The notes: generated by a model not told the origin, from the letters alone. A stretch of DNA of 64,000 bases from Limnohabitans sp. 103DPR2 (GCF_001412575.1 NZ_CP011834.1:682001-746000), one strand, 5' to 3'; numbered from the stretch's first letter, positions 25,616-36,701 are shown. Numbers and translations: made by a program.

Positions 25616-27208
25616 TCAGTTGACAGTCACGTAATACATTTTGGGCGCATCATTTGAATTGTGCGTCATGGTGACGTTTTTCTTCATGGCCCATGGGCGC
25701 ATCTGGTGGTGCAAGGGGATGTACAACACTTCGTCGCGCGTGATGGTCAAGGCTTCCTTGATCATGGCATCGCGCTTGGACTTGTCGAGTTCTGTTTTCA
25801 TGGCTTCGATCAATGCATCTACTTTGGCATTGTTGATTTTGGAGAAGTTGAAACTGCCATCAGGACCTGAAGTACGTGTCATGACCAATGATTGCAAAGA
25901 GTACTGTGCGTCATAGGTGGCCACGCCCCAACCCAGCAAGTAAGCGCTGGTGTCGAAGTTTTGGATCTTGGAAATGAAAGGACCAAAGTTGATGGCGTTC
26001 AGCTTGGCTTTCACACCAATCTTGGCCCACATGTTGACCACAGCTTGGCAAACTTCTTCGTCGTTAACGTAGCGGTTGTTAGGGCAGTCAAGTGTGAACT
26101 CCACACCGTTGGGGTAACCCGCATCGGCCAACAATTTCTTAGCACCTTCTACGTCGGCAGGACCTGTTTTGTCCATGTCGGCGTTGTAACCGTTCACGCC
26201 AGGGGCAATGATGAGGCTGGCTGGAACAGACATACCGCGCATGATGCTGCGCTGAATGGCGGTCCGGTCAATGGCCATGCTCAAGGCTTTGCGAACGCGA
26301 ACATCTTTGAAGAAGTTTTTGCCTTTGGGCGCGTATTTCAACTCGTCGCTGCCCAAATCAAAGCCAAAGAAGATGGTACGAACTTCAGGACCATCGAGCA
26401 CAGACAAGGTAGGTGTGTTGCGCAGGCGTGCAACGTCTTGTGTGGGCAGGTCGGTGACGGCATCGACGTTACCCGCCAACAATGCAGCAATGCGTGTGGG
26501 GTCTGACTTGATGGGGGTGTAGATGATGTCGGTCACATTGCCTTGCAACTTGTCCCACCAAGATTTGTTGGCCGTCAAAACCACACGTTGGTCGGGCGCC
26601 CACTCTTTGATGATGTAGGGGCCAGTGCCGTTGGTATTGGTGGAGGCGAACGTAATTTCTTTGGCTTTGTAGTCTTGAATTTTCTCAGACTTGTTTTTCA
26701 CCGACCATGATTTGCTCATGATGTAGAAAGTGGTGAAGTTGTTGAACAGTGTGGGGTTGGGTTTGTCCAAGATCACGTCCACTGTGTGGTCGTCAACCTT
26801 TTTCATTTCTTTCACACCCGCCACATAAATCTGCATGGTGCCTTGAGGTTGGCGAATGCGATCAAAGGAAAACACCACATCGTCTGCCGTGAAGGCAGAA
26901 CCGTCGTTGAACTTGACGTTCTTGCGCAAATTGAAACGCACGGTGGTGGGGTTGATGTTGGACCAGCTGGTGGCCAATGAGGGCTCTACTTTGTAGTTCT
27001 TGTCGTAGCGCACCAAACCTTCGTAGGTATGGCCCACGATGTTGTTGGTGGTGGCGTGATTTTGTGAATGGGGGTCGAGCGTCAAGATGTCGTTTTGAGC
27101 GGCCCATTTGAATTCGACGGCCTGTGCGCTGGTAGCGCCAAGCAGGGCTGCCGACATGCCTATCGCCAGCGTCAGCAGGCGTGAGGTTTTGAGGAAGCGT
27201 TGGTACAT
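25616..27208 (-). CDS. Peptide-type ABC transporter substrate-binding protein (SBP_bac_5), second system
   Basis: The 530-residue periplasmic receptor has a signal peptide cleaved near AQA/VEF (MYQRFLKTSRLLTLAIGMSA...). Family features: DILTLDPHSQNHATTN, GLVRYDKNYKVEPSLATSW, FNLRKNVKFNDGSAFTADDV and LADAGYPNGVEFTLDC. It is convergent with the transporter operon, separated by the shared terminator, and so has its own promoter in 27209-27354. It probably serves the adjacent importer, because no other binding-protein gene accompanies that operon. Confidence 0.94.
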   Translation of the reverse strand: MYQRFLKTSRLLTLAIGMSAALLGATSAQAVEFKWAAQNDILTLDPHSQNHATTNNIVGHTYEGLVRYDKNYKVEPSLATSWSNINPTTVRFNLRKNVKFNDGSAFTADDVVFSFDRIRQPQGTMQIYVAGVKEMKKVDDHTVDVILDKPNPTLFNNFTTFYIMSKSWSVKNKSEKIQDYKAKEITFASTNTNGTGPYIIKEWAPDQRVVLTANKSWWDKLQGNVTDIIYTPIKSDPTRIAALLAGNVDAVTDLPTQDVARLRNTPTLSVLDGPEVRTIFFGFDLGSDELKYAPKGKNFFKDVRVRKALSMAIDRTAIQRSIMRGMSVPASLIIAPGVNGYNADMDKTGPADVEGAKKLLADAGYPNGVEFTLDCPNNRYVNDEEVCQAVVNMWAKIGVKAKLNAINFGPFISKIQNFDTSAYLLGWGVATYDAQYSLQSLVMTRTSGPDGSFNFSKINNAKVDALIEAMKTELDKSKRDAMIKEALTITRDEVLYIPLHHQMRPWAMKKNVTMTHNSNDAPKMYYVTVN

Positions 27209-27299
27209 GCTAAATCCTGTCTAAGTTAAATGACCAGTTCATTCTAGGGGACGCTAGGGACATTTCGCAAGGACCATCAGGGTTAATGCCGAGGGCGAC

Positions 27300-27324
27300 A
27301 AACTCAGGCATTCTGAGTTTTAAT
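27300..27324 (+). promoter_or_regulatory. Hairpin in the leader of the amidohydrolase gene
   Basis: A perfect 8-bp stem (AAACTCAG / CTGAGTTT, loop GCATT) lies about 35 bp before the amidohydrolase ATG. It could be a weak terminator, a leader structure or an operator. Only the inverted repeat itself is certain. Confidence 0.35.
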
Positions 27325-27354
27325 GTGGTTTTTAAATGTCTGGGTGAATGTCCT

Positions 27355-28593
27355 ATGAGCGCCATCTTGTTTCAATCCGCCAACGTCTTGGATGTCGAGT
27401 CTTTGACCTTGAAGTCCAATCAAGACGTTTGGGTCGAAAACGGGCTGATCAAATCCGTGGTGCTGCATCAGCCCGATGTGTTCATTGCCGACAGCACCAA
27501 AGTGGTGAAGGCGCAAGGCAAAACCTTGATGCCTGGTTTGATTGATTGCCACGTGCACGTGATTGCGGCGCACCTGAACCTCAATATCACCGCCAACCAG
27601 CCCAATGTGTTTGCCACTTTGCGCGCCTTGCCCATCATGAAGGGCATGCTGATGCGCGGCTTTACCACCGTGCGTGATGCGGGCGGTGGTGATTGGAATT
27701 TGGCGGAGGCAACACGCACTGACATGGTGGAAGGCCCGCGTATTTTTGCCGCGGGGCGCGCATTGTCGCAAACCGGTGGCCATGGCGATGGCCGTCCGCG
27801 CAGTGATGTGATCGAGCCTTGTGGTTGCTCCAGCCGTGTGGGCGCACTGGCGCGTGTGGTCGACGGTGTGGACAACGTGCGCTTGGCCGTGCGCGAAGAA
27901 ATCATGAAGGGTGCCAACCAGATCAAGATCATGGCCTCTGGTGGTGTGGCTTCACCCAACGACCCCATTCATTACCTGGGCTATTCCGAAGCTGAAATTC
28001 GCGCCATTGTGGACGAGGCCGAGCATGCCGGTACGTATGTCATGGCCCATGCCTACACGCCCAAAGCCATTCACCGCGCTGTGGACTATGGTGTGCGCAG
28101 CATTGAGCACGGCAACTTGATCGACGTGTCAACCGCGCAGTTCATGGCCGACCAGCAAGCCTACATGGTGCCGACCCTGATTACTTACGAGGCTTTGGCC
28201 AATGAAGGTGCCAGCCTAGGCTTGCCTGCGGTGTCGGTGGCCAAAATTGAAACCGTGCGAAGTCAAGGTCAAAAGGCTTTGGAGATCTTGGCCAAAGCCG
28301 GCGTCAAGATGGCTTTGGGCACCGATTTGTTGGGCGAGTCACATCGCCATCAATCGGAAGAGTTGCGAATTCGCGCTGATATTTTGGGCAACGGCGCCGC
28401 GTTGCAACAGGCCACGCTCAATGCCGCAGAACTGATCAATATGACAGGCCAATTGGGTGTGGTGAAAGCTGGGGCCATTGCCGACTTGCTGTTGGTCGAT
28501 GGCAATCCTTTGAACGACATGTCTTGCTTGTTGGGCCAAGGCGATCACATTCAAGCCATCATGAAAGATGGCAAGTTTTACAAACACACCTAA
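27355..28593 (+). CDS. Metal-dependent amidohydrolase (imidazolonepropionase/prolidase-like)
   Basis: The 412-residue product of the amidohydrolase superfamily starts MSAILFQSANVLDVES at 27355; the longer frame upstream overlaps the leader hairpin. Metal ligands are visible as DCHVHV (HxH), the lysine region NQIKIMASGG, YVMAHAYTP and SIEHGNLID histidines, and the Asp in LGTDLLGES. The C-terminal beta-sandwich end GAIADLLLVDGNPLND is typical. No signal peptide is present. It neighbours the second peptide-type transporter and its M20 enzyme and probably takes part in breakdown of the same imported amide or peptide; that link is inferred. Confidence 0.9.
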   Translation: MSAILFQSANVLDVESLTLKSNQDVWVENGLIKSVVLHQPDVFIADSTKVVKAQGKTLMPGLIDCHVHVIAAHLNLNITANQPNVFATLRALPIMKGMLMRGFTTVRDAGGGDWNLAEATRTDMVEGPRIFAAGRALSQTGGHGDGRPRSDVIEPCGCSSRVGALARVVDGVDNVRLAVREEIMKGANQIKIMASGGVASPNDPIHYLGYSEAEIRAIVDEAEHAGTYVMAHAYTPKAIHRAVDYGVRSIEHGNLIDVSTAQFMADQQAYMVPTLITYEALANEGASLGLPAVSVAKIETVRSQGQKALEILAKAGVKMALGTDLLGESHRHQSEELRIRADILGNGAALQQATLNAAELINMTGQLGVVKAGAIADLLLVDGNPLNDMSCLLGQGDHIQAIMKDGKFYKHT

Positions 28594-28597
28594 AGTG

Positions 28598-29443
28598 TCA
28601 GGTGTAGCGCTTGCTGCGCAAATTGTGTTTCATCTCGCGCAGGGCGGGCTGCAATGACTCGCCAATGCGCAGCGCTACGGTGGTGGCCAAAATGTCAATG
28701 ATCAACAAGTGCAACAACCTTGAGACCATGGGGCTGTAGCGATCGTAACTTTCTGGGTGATCGGCGGTGAGGTGAATGTGACCTGCAGTGGCCAAGGGTG
28801 AGCCACTGGCCGTGATCACAATGGTGGTGGCGCCGCGCTTGCGTGCAATGTCGCAGGCGTCCATCAAATCGCGCGTACGGCCTGAGTTGGAGATCACCAC
28901 CACGCAATCGCCTTTGCCCAACATCGAGGCGCTCATCACTTGCATATGGCCGTCGCTGTAGGCGATGGTGTTCATGCCCAAGCGAAAGAATTTGTGCTGT
29001 GCATCTTGTGCCACGATGCCAGAATTACCGACTCCATAAAACTCTATGCGTTTGCCAGTGGCATGTGTTTCGGCCAAGGCTTGTGCGGCTTGGTCGAGGG
29101 CAAAAGACGACGCATCGTTGCGGTACTTCAAAAATGCCGCCACCGTGTTGTCGATGACCTTCACCGCCACGTCACTGGTTTTGTCGTCTGCGTCCACGCT
29201 GCGGTGGATGAACGGTACGCCTTCGCTGACACTGCCTGCCAGCTTCAATTTGAAATCCGACAGACCGTCGTAGCCCACACTTCTGCAAAATCGAACCACG
29301 GTGGGTTTGCTGACGTGCGCACGATCGGCCAATTCCGTGACTGGCAAATTGGCGAACGCACGGGGATCTTGCAAAACCAATTTGCCAACGCGTTGCTCGG
29401 CAGGGGCGAGGGAGGGCAGTGAGGCTTTGATTCGGTCTAACAT
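28598..29443 (-). CDS. hexR: RpiR-family regulator, probable HexR
   Basis: HexR represses glucose and central carbon genes and is released by 2-keto-3-deoxy-6-phosphogluconate. The 281-residue product has an N-terminal HTH_6 domain (about 1-77, MLDRIKASLPSLAPAEQRVG and HVSKPTVVRFCRSVGYDGLSDFK) and a SIS sugar-phosphate domain (about 120-250, with FYGVGNSGIVAQDAQHK and VVISNSGRTRDLMD). It is 3 bp downstream of zwf on the same strand and close to tal-pgi, the usual HexR neighbourhood. Its 3' end is only 4 bp from the convergent amidohydrolase stop. Confidence 0.9.
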   Translation of the reverse strand: MLDRIKASLPSLAPAEQRVGKLVLQDPRAFANLPVTELADRAHVSKPTVVRFCRSVGYDGLSDFKLKLAGSVSEGVPFIHRSVDADDKTSDVAVKVIDNTVAAFLKYRNDASSFALDQAAQALAETHATGKRIEFYGVGNSGIVAQDAQHKFFRLGMNTIAYSDGHMQVMSASMLGKGDCVVVISNSGRTRDLMDACDIARKRGATTIVITASGSPLATAGHIHLTADHPESYDRYSPMVSRLLHLLIIDILATTVALRIGESLQPALREMKHNLRSKRYT

Positions 29444-29446
29444 GGT

Positions 29447-30916
29447 TTAAGTTTCTTCCGACCAGCAAAAGCCGTCCCGCGCAATCATGGCACTTGAAGC
29501 GCTGGGGCCCCAAGTGCCTGCTGCATAAGGACGGGGGCCTTGGGTGTCCGCAGCCCAGTGTTGCAAAATAGGTTCAACCCAGCGCCAAGCTTCTTCTTGC
29601 TCGTCGCTGCGCACAAACAAATTCAATCGCCCATCGAGCACATCCAGCAACAAACGCTCGTAGGCACCCACGCGTTCGCTGCCAAAACGTTTGTCAAAGT
29701 CCAAGTCCAAATGCACAGGGCTGAGTGCCCCTGACGTTGTGTGACCGGACTTGATGCGTTTGTGTTGGCCTTCAGCGAACAAGTGCAATTCCAAACCGTC
29801 TTTGGGTTGCAGGTGAATGATGAGCTTGTTCACGCCACCCGATGGGGCTTGAAAAATGGCATGCGGCGTCGGTCTGAAATTGATCTCAATGTAGGCTTCG
29901 CGAGAAGCCAAGCGTTTGCCAGTGCGAATGTAAAAAGGCACGCCAGCCCAACGCCAGTTGGCAATTTCGGTGCGCAGTGCCACAAAAGTTTCGGTGCTGC
30001 TGTTGGGGTTCACGCCCGATTCTTCGGTGTAGCCCGGAACTGCTTGACCGTGCACATTGCCAGCGCTGTATTGACCACGCACCACGTGTTGACCCAGTGT
30101 TTCAGCCGTCCAGGGTTTGAGGGCGCGCAAGACTTTGAGCTTTTCATCGCGAATGGCATCGGCGTGCGCATTGATGGGGGGCTCCATGGCAATGGCGCAC
30201 AACAATTGCAGCGCATGGTTTTGCACCATGTCGCGCAGTGCACCGGTGTTTTCATAGAACGCGCCGCGTTTTTCAACGCCCAGTTCTTCGGCAATGGTGA
30301 TTTGAATGTTGGCAATGTGCTCGCGGCGCCACAAGGGCTCAAACAAGGCATTGCCAAAACGCATGGCAAACAGGTTTTGAACTGATGGTTTGCCCAGGTA
30401 ATGATCGATGCGGAAGATTTGGTGCTCTTCAAAGACCTGGCGCACGCTTTGGTTGATGGCGCGGTTGGATTTGAGGTCGTGGCCCAAGGGTTTTTCTAAA
30501 ACAATGCGCGTTTTGGGCGTGTTGAGTTGGGCTGCGGCCAGTTGCTCGCAAACGGTATTGAACAAGCTGGGGGCTGTGGCGAGGTACATCACCACATGGT
30601 CGGTTTGACGCTCGGCCAGACGCCCGGCCAATTTGGCGTAATCGGCTGGATTGGACAAGTCCACACGCTCGTAATGGAGCATGGCTTTGAAGCGGGCAAA
30701 TTCTTCGTCGTTGGGGCGTTTGGCGCCCTCGACTTGCTCAAAGCGAGACTGGATGAGGGTGCGATACTGCTCATCGCTCATGGCATCGCGTGCGACACCA
30801 ATGATGCGGCCGCCTTCGGGCAGGGTGCCGTGGCGAAATGCCTGAAAAAGGGCGGGCATTAATTTGCGCCAAACCAGGTCGCCAGTGCCGCCAAAAAAGA
30901 CTAAATCGAAAGACAT
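29447..30916 (-). CDS. zwf: Glucose-6-phosphate 1-dehydrogenase
   Basis: Zwf oxidises glucose-6-phosphate to 6-phosphogluconolactone with NAD(P), feeding the Entner-Doudoroff or pentose phosphate route. The 489-residue product has the dinucleotide fold FFGGTGDLVWRKLMPALF (usually GASGDL, here GGTGDL), the active-site motif RIDHYLGK and the late EAYIEINFRPTPH region. It shares a divergent promoter region with tal and is followed after 3 bp by hexR. Confidence 0.96.
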   Translation of the reverse strand: MSFDLVFFGGTGDLVWRKLMPALFQAFRHGTLPEGGRIIGVARDAMSDEQYRTLIQSRFEQVEGAKRPNDEEFARFKAMLHYERVDLSNPADYAKLAGRLAERQTDHVVMYLATAPSLFNTVCEQLAAAQLNTPKTRIVLEKPLGHDLKSNRAINQSVRQVFEEHQIFRIDHYLGKPSVQNLFAMRFGNALFEPLWRREHIANIQITIAEELGVEKRGAFYENTGALRDMVQNHALQLLCAIAMEPPINAHADAIRDEKLKVLRALKPWTAETLGQHVVRGQYSAGNVHGQAVPGYTEESGVNPNSSTETFVALRTEIANWRWAGVPFYIRTGKRLASREAYIEINFRPTPHAIFQAPSGGVNKLIIHLQPKDGLELHLFAEGQHKRIKSGHTTSGALSPVHLDLDFDKRFGSERVGAYERLLLDVLDGRLNLFVRSDEQEEAWRWVEPILQHWAADTQGPRPYAAGTWGPSASSAMIARDGFCWSEET

Positions 30917-30924
30917 GTTTATTT

Positions 30925-30953
30925 GTTACATAAAAATGAGTTTGTAATGTAAC
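30925..30953. promoter_or_regulatory. Inverted repeat in zwf-tal divergent region, candidate HexR operator
   Basis: The repeat GTTACAT (30925-30931) / ATGTAAC (30947-30953), with a 15-nt spacer, covers the -35 region of the tal promoter and the zwf leader. The sequence TGTAATGTAAC shares the TGTAAT half-site of the known HexR consensus. The regulator is encoded next door. The repeat is directly seen; HexR binding is inferred. Confidence 0.5.
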
Positions 30954-30970
30954 TTTGTTTCATCGATAAT
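30942..30970 (+). promoter_or_regulatory. Sigma-70-like promoter for tal-pgi
   Basis: TTGTAA (30942-30947), a 17-bp spacer and GATAAT (30965-30970) lie 26 bp before the tal ATG. Spacing is ideal and the -10 matches 5 of 6. It overlaps the inverted repeat at 30925-30953. Confidence 0.55.
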
Positions 30971-30996
30971 TCAAGCCTTGTTTTAAATTTTTTGAT

Positions 30997-31953
30997 ATGA
31001 ACCAACTCGACGCCCTCAAATCTCATACCACCGTGGTGGCTGACACCGGTGATTTCAAACAACTGGCCCAGTTCCAGCCCCAGGACGCGACCACCAACCC
31101 TTCCTTGATCTTGAAGGCGGTGCAAAAACCAGAATATGCACCATTGCTGACGGAGTCTGTTGCAGCCCACAAGGGGCAGCCGCTTGATGTGGTGATGGAC
31201 CATTTGTTGGTGCGCTTTGGATGTGAAATTTTGAAGACCATTCCTGGCCGTGTGTCGACCGAAGTGGATGCACGTTTGAGCTTTGACACTGCAGGCACCT
31301 TGGCGCGTGCGCGCCGATTGATGAGCCTGTATGGGGCGCAGGGCATTACGCGTGATCGCGTGTTGATTAAAATTGCCGCCACTTGGGAGGGCATTCAAGC
31401 GGCCGCCGAGTTGGAGCGTGAAGGCATTCACACCAACCTCACTTTGTTGTTCTCGTTTGCGCAAGCGGTGGCCTGTGGTCAAGCCAAAGTGCAACTGATC
31501 TCGCCCTTTGTGGGCCGCATTTACGACTGGTACAAAAAGACAGCGGGCGCAGCTTGGGATGAAGCGACAAATGCTGGCGCCAACGATCCTGGCGTGAAGT
31601 CTGTGCGTGCCATCTACAACTACTATAAGAAGAATGGCATTGCCACTGAGGTGATGGGCGCCAGCTTCCGCAACGTCGGCCAGATTGTGGCTTTGGCAGG
31701 TTGCGACTTGCTCACCATCAGTCCCGACTTGTTGGCCTTGTTGGCCGCCAATGACAAGGCCTTGACACCTGCACTGGACGCGCAAGCGGCCAAAGGCATG
31801 GACTTGCCTTTGGTGCAATACAACGAAGCGAGTTTCCGTTTTGCGTTGAACGAAGACGCGATGGCCACAGAGAAATTGGCGGAAGGCATTCGTGCTTTCT
31901 GTGTCGATGCCATCAAGTTAGAAGGCTTGATGTTGGCTGCGCAAAAGGCATAA
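30997..31953 (+). CDS. tal: Transaldolase
   Basis: Transaldolase transfers a dihydroxyacetone unit between sugar phosphates in the non-oxidative pentose phosphate pathway. The 318-residue product has the N-terminal signature [12 protein letters not shown] and the Schiff-base lysine in [14 protein letters not shown] (about residue 128). The length matches TalB. It is separated from pgi by only 9 bp and is divergent from zwf. Confidence 0.97.
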   Translation: MNQLDALKSHTTVVADTGDFKQLAQFQPQDATTNPSLILKAVQKPEYAPLLTESVAAHKGQPLDVVMDHLLVRFGCEILKTIPGRVSTEVDARLSFDTAGTLARARRLMSLYGAQGITRDRVLIKIAATWEGIQAAAELEREGIHTNLTLLFSFAQAVACGQAKVQLISPFVGRIYDWYKKTAGAAWDEATNAGANDPGVKSVRAIYNYYKKNGIATEVMGASFRNVGQIVALAGCDLLTISPDLLALLAANDKALTPALDAQAAKGMDLPLVQYNEASFRFALNEDAMATEKLAEGIRAFCVDAIKLEGLMLAAQKA

Positions 31954-31962
31954 AGGACCGCG

Positions 31963-33516
31963 ATGCGAGGAGATCAAACAGCCGCTTGGCAGGGCCTGAG
32001 CGAACTGGCCCAGGCGTTTTCTGGATTTGATTTGCGCGATGCGTTTGCAGCCGATGCAAAGCGTGCGTCGCGTTTCAGTCAAGAAGCGCCCGGCGTGTTT
32101 GCTGATCTGTCGAAGAACCATTGGGATGCCAAGGTTGAATCGCAATTGTTGGCTTTGGCGGCGCAAGCCGGTGTGTTGACGCATCGCGATCGCATGTCCC
32201 GAGGTGAGGCCATCAACAACACTGAGCAACGCGCTGTGATGCATTGGTTGTTGCGCCATCCTGCTGAAGGTGCCGCTGCGCAAGCGCTGCCAGCACCAGT
32301 CAAGGCAGCGTTGAACGATGTGCACCAGACTTTGAATGCGATGCTGTCGTATGCTGAGAAGATTCGCTTGGACACGCAGATCACCGACGTTGTGAACATC
32401 GGCATTGGCGGCTCTGATTTGGGGCCGCAAATGGCGGTGATGGCTTTGCAGTCTTATGCGCTGCAGGGCAAGCGTTTTCACTTTGTGTCCAATGTGGATG
32501 GTCATGAGCTTGATGAGGTTTTGAAGGGCTTGAAGTCAGAGAACACTTTGTTCTTGGTGGCCTCTAAAACCTTCACCACGTTGGAAACCATGACCAATGC
32601 TTTGTCGGCCAAGCGATGGTTTGAAGCGCAAGGCGGCACCGATGTGGCGCGTCACTTTGCAGCGCTCACCACCAATGTCGAAGCCGCTGGCCAGTTTGGC
32701 ATTCAAACTTGTTTTGGTTTTTGGGATTGGGTCGGCGGTCGTTATTCATTGTGGTCGGCCATTGGATTGCCTTTGGCGATTGCCATTGGAGCGGACAAGT
32801 TCCGTGAATTTTTAGCGGGCGCACACGCCATGGACCAGCACTTTTTGCATGCCAATGCGGCGCAGAATTTGCCCATCCGTTTGGGCTTGTTGGATGTTTG
32901 GTATCGCAACTTTTTGCACTACACCAGCCGGTGCATTGCGCCGTATCACAGCGCCCTGAAACGTTTTGCGCCTTACTTGCAGCAGCTCGAGATGGAAAGC
33001 AACGGCAAGCAAGTGGACCATGCGGGACAAGCTTTGCCTTATGGCACGTCACCGGTGTTGTGGGGCGAGCCTGGTACCAACGGGCAGCATGCTTTTTTCC
33101 AAATGCTGCACCAAGGAACCGATGTGGTGCCGCTGGAGTTTGTGGCGGTGAAAAATGCCACGCATGCGTTGCCCGATCACCAAGTTTTGTTGTTGTCCAA
33201 CGTGCTGGCGCAAGCGCAGGCCTTGATGGTGGGCAAGTCGGATGCAGGGGGTCATAAAAACTTTGCAGGCAATAGGCCCAGTACCTTCATCTTGCTGGAA
33301 GACTTAACGCCTTTCAATTTGGGCGCCTTGATTGCCTTGCAAGAACACCGCGTCTTTGTGAGCGGTGCAGTGTGGGGTATCAACAGTTTTGACCAATGGG
33401 GTGTCGAGTTGGGCAAAGTGTTGGCCAAAGACATTCATGCTCGCTTTGAATCGGGTGATGTTGCCGGGCTAGATGCCTCTACAGCCCAATTGCTGCAAAG
33501 GGTTCGCGCAGCTTGA
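31963..33516 (+). CDS. pgi: Glucose-6-phosphate isomerase
   Basis: Pgi interconverts glucose-6-phosphate and fructose-6-phosphate. The 517-residue product shows NIGIGGSDLGPQMAV, the SKTFTTLETMTNA loop, WDWVGGRYSLWSAIGLP, the catalytic Glu region LQQLEMESNGK and the C-terminal signature GINSFDQWGVELGK. It is co-transcribed with tal and followed by a hairpin terminator. Confidence 0.97.
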   Translation: MRGDQTAAWQGLSELAQAFSGFDLRDAFAADAKRASRFSQEAPGVFADLSKNHWDAKVESQLLALAAQAGVLTHRDRMSRGEAINNTEQRAVMHWLLRHPAEGAAAQALPAPVKAALNDVHQTLNAMLSYAEKIRLDTQITDVVNIGIGGSDLGPQMAVMALQSYALQGKRFHFVSNVDGHELDEVLKGLKSENTLFLVASKTFTTLETMTNALSAKRWFEAQGGTDVARHFAALTTNVEAAGQFGIQTCFGFWDWVGGRYSLWSAIGLPLAIAIGADKFREFLAGAHAMDQHFLHANAAQNLPIRLGLLDVWYRNFLHYTSRCIAPYHSALKRFAPYLQQLEMESNGKQVDHAGQALPYGTSPVLWGEPGTNGQHAFFQMLHQGTDVVPLEFVAVKNATHALPDHQVLLLSNVLAQAQALMVGKSDAGGHKNFAGNRPSTFILLEDLTPFNLGALIALQEHRVFVSGAVWGINSFDQWGVELGKVLAKDIHARFESGDVAGLDASTAQLLQRVRAA

Positions 33517-33525
33517 ATTTGAACA

Positions 33526-33552
33526 GGGCCAGACATTTCTGGCCCAGCTTTC
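33526..33552. terminator. Hairpin terminator after pgi
   Basis: A perfect 8-bp stem GGGCCAGA / TCTGGCCC with loop CATT is followed by AGCTTTCTTC. It lies between convergent pgi and the cupredoxin gene. The T-tract is imperfect, so strength is uncertain. Confidence 0.6.
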
Positions 33553-33553
33553 T

Positions 33554-34525
33554 TCAGTGCTTGTGGCTACTGTGATCGTGTTCGTTGACGGGTTTTTTCG
33601 TTTGCGCTGATGGCGTTGTTGCCCCCTTGTCCTGCACAATCACTTGCCCCTTCATACCGGCTTCAAAATGACCTGGGATGAGGCAAGCCATCTGCAAAGT
33701 TTGAGCTTGGTCGAACTTGATCACCCATTCTTTGGTTTCGCCTGGTTTGACGCTCAGTGCCAGCAAGTCATTGCCAGAAGCGTGATCGTGCCCGCCTGAG
33801 TGCCCTGGCGATTGTTTCATCTCAACCGCGTGGGCTTGGAGCGCGGCTTCAGAGCCCAAGACCATTTCATGCGGCAATTTACCGCTGTTGTGCACCACCA
33901 ATTTGAGCGTTTCACCCGCTGCAACTTGCAACAGATCGGGTGTGAAGCGCATCGTGTCGTTCATGTCGACTTGGAGTGTGCGATCGATCACCATTGCGCT
34001 GTGCATGGGTGTGCTGTCGGGCGCACTGTGTGTGTCATGCGCGTCTTCTGCGCCATGTGCATGACCACCAGCCGCCCATTCTGGGTTGCGCTCGAAGGCT
34101 TGATAAGCGGCCCAACTGCTGGCGCAAACCGCAAGCCCCAAGCTCAATGAATACACGATCAATGCGCGTTGCATGCGCATTTTGAGTGTGAACATCAGCG
34201 CCAAAATAGAAATGGCGAATCCTAATGGCACCACCCACGCACTGCGCGCAGGCGAGTCAGGAAAATGTTGTAGTCCGCCTGTGAAGAAGCCTAAACCAAT
34301 GGACAGCAACGTGCCCACCCAAAGTGATTCAATCAAACTTTGCGTGTTGTTTTGACTGCGGTGCTCCATCCATGCGCCGGCCACAAAAAGGACGATGCCT
34401 ATTGCTGCAGTCCAGAGGGAACGTTCGCCACTGAAGAAACCATGGTTCACTGCGCCGGAAATAAAGCTGATGCCCGAATATTTGAGCAGCATGGCGCTGT
34501 GTTGAATTTGAAAGCTTGCGGTCAT
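33554..34525 (-). CDS. Membrane protein with C-terminal cupredoxin domain
   Basis: The 323-residue product has an N-terminal half of about five membrane helices (for example WTAAIGIVLFVAGAWM, LWVGTLLSIGLGFFTGGL, LGFAISILALMF) followed by a His-rich linker (GGHAHGAEDAHDTHS). A cupredoxin-like domain (about 185-300) ends with the type-1-like copper motif MACLIPGHFEAGM (Cys, His, Met), with an upstream His in KLPHEMVLG. The C-terminus is again His-rich (NEHDHSSHKH). It is probably a copper-binding or copper-handling membrane protein with the cupredoxin facing the periplasm. The assignment is by motif; the function is inferred. Confidence 0.75.
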   Translation of the reverse strand: MTASFQIQHSAMLLKYSGISFISGAVNHGFFSGERSLWTAAIGIVLFVAGAWMEHRSQNNTQSLIESLWVGTLLSIGLGFFTGGLQHFPDSPARSAWVVPLGFAISILALMFTLKMRMQRALIVYSLSLGLAVCASSWAAYQAFERNPEWAAGGHAHGAEDAHDTHSAPDSTPMHSAMVIDRTLQVDMNDTMRFTPDLLQVAAGETLKLVVHNSGKLPHEMVLGSEAALQAHAVEMKQSPGHSGGHDHASGNDLLALSVKPGETKEWVIKFDQAQTLQMACLIPGHFEAGMKGQVIVQDKGATTPSAQTKKPVNEHDHSSHKH

Positions 34526-34605
34526 GGGTGTTTGATTACCTGATAAGAAGTTAAGTAATTCACGAGCTCATCTTAGATGACTTGTTTTGAGAATGCGCGG
34601 TCGAA

Positions 34606-34640
34606 AAAAAACCCCGCAATTTCTTGCGGGGTTTCTTGTG
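34606..34640 (-). terminator. Intrinsic terminator after groEL
   Basis: On the minus strand, ACCCCGCA / TGCGGGGT with a 6-nt loop is followed by an eight-base T-run (the A-run at 34604-34611 on plus). It lies about 45 bp beyond the groEL stop and is a strong rho-independent terminator. Confidence 0.9.
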
Positions 34641-34681
34641 CGAGGTCAAAGGTCTGTGCAGACCCTTGAGGCAGCGGGCAA

Positions 34682-36337
<1,656 letters not shown>

Positions 36338-36413
36338 CTAAATTCAGTTAATCAGTTGGGGATAGAGCGGTCATGCGCTTCGCGCGATGGCCGATCAGTC
36401 CCACAAAAAATAT

Positions 36414-36701
36414 TTATTCCACGACCGCGAAGAGGTCTTCTTCTTTCATGACCAACAGCTCATCGCCCATCACCTTGACGGTTTGGCCGCTGTACTTGCC
36501 GAACAACACGCGGTCGCCGACTTTCACGTTCATGGCCAACACTTCGCCTTTGTCGTTGCGCTTGCCTGGGCCAACGGCCAAGACTTCACCTTGATCAGGC
36601 TTTTCAGCAGCTGCATCAGGGATCACGATGCCAGAGGCAGTTTTGGTTTCGCTTTCGACACGTTTAACGATCACGCGATCGCCGAGAGGACGTAGTTTCA
36701 T
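36414..36701 (-). CDS. groS: Co-chaperonin GroES
   Basis: This is the lid of the GroEL folding chamber. The 95-residue product begins [18 protein letters not shown] and contains the mobile loop ([11 protein letters not shown]) and [27 protein letters not shown]. It is preceded by TAGGAGATGCA and is the first gene of the groES-groEL operon. Confidence 0.99.
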   Translation of the reverse strand: MKLRPLGDRVIVKRVESETKTASGIVIPDAAAEKPDQGEVLAVGPGKRNDKGEVLAMNVKVGDRVLFGKYSGQTVKVMGDELLVMKEEDLFAVVE

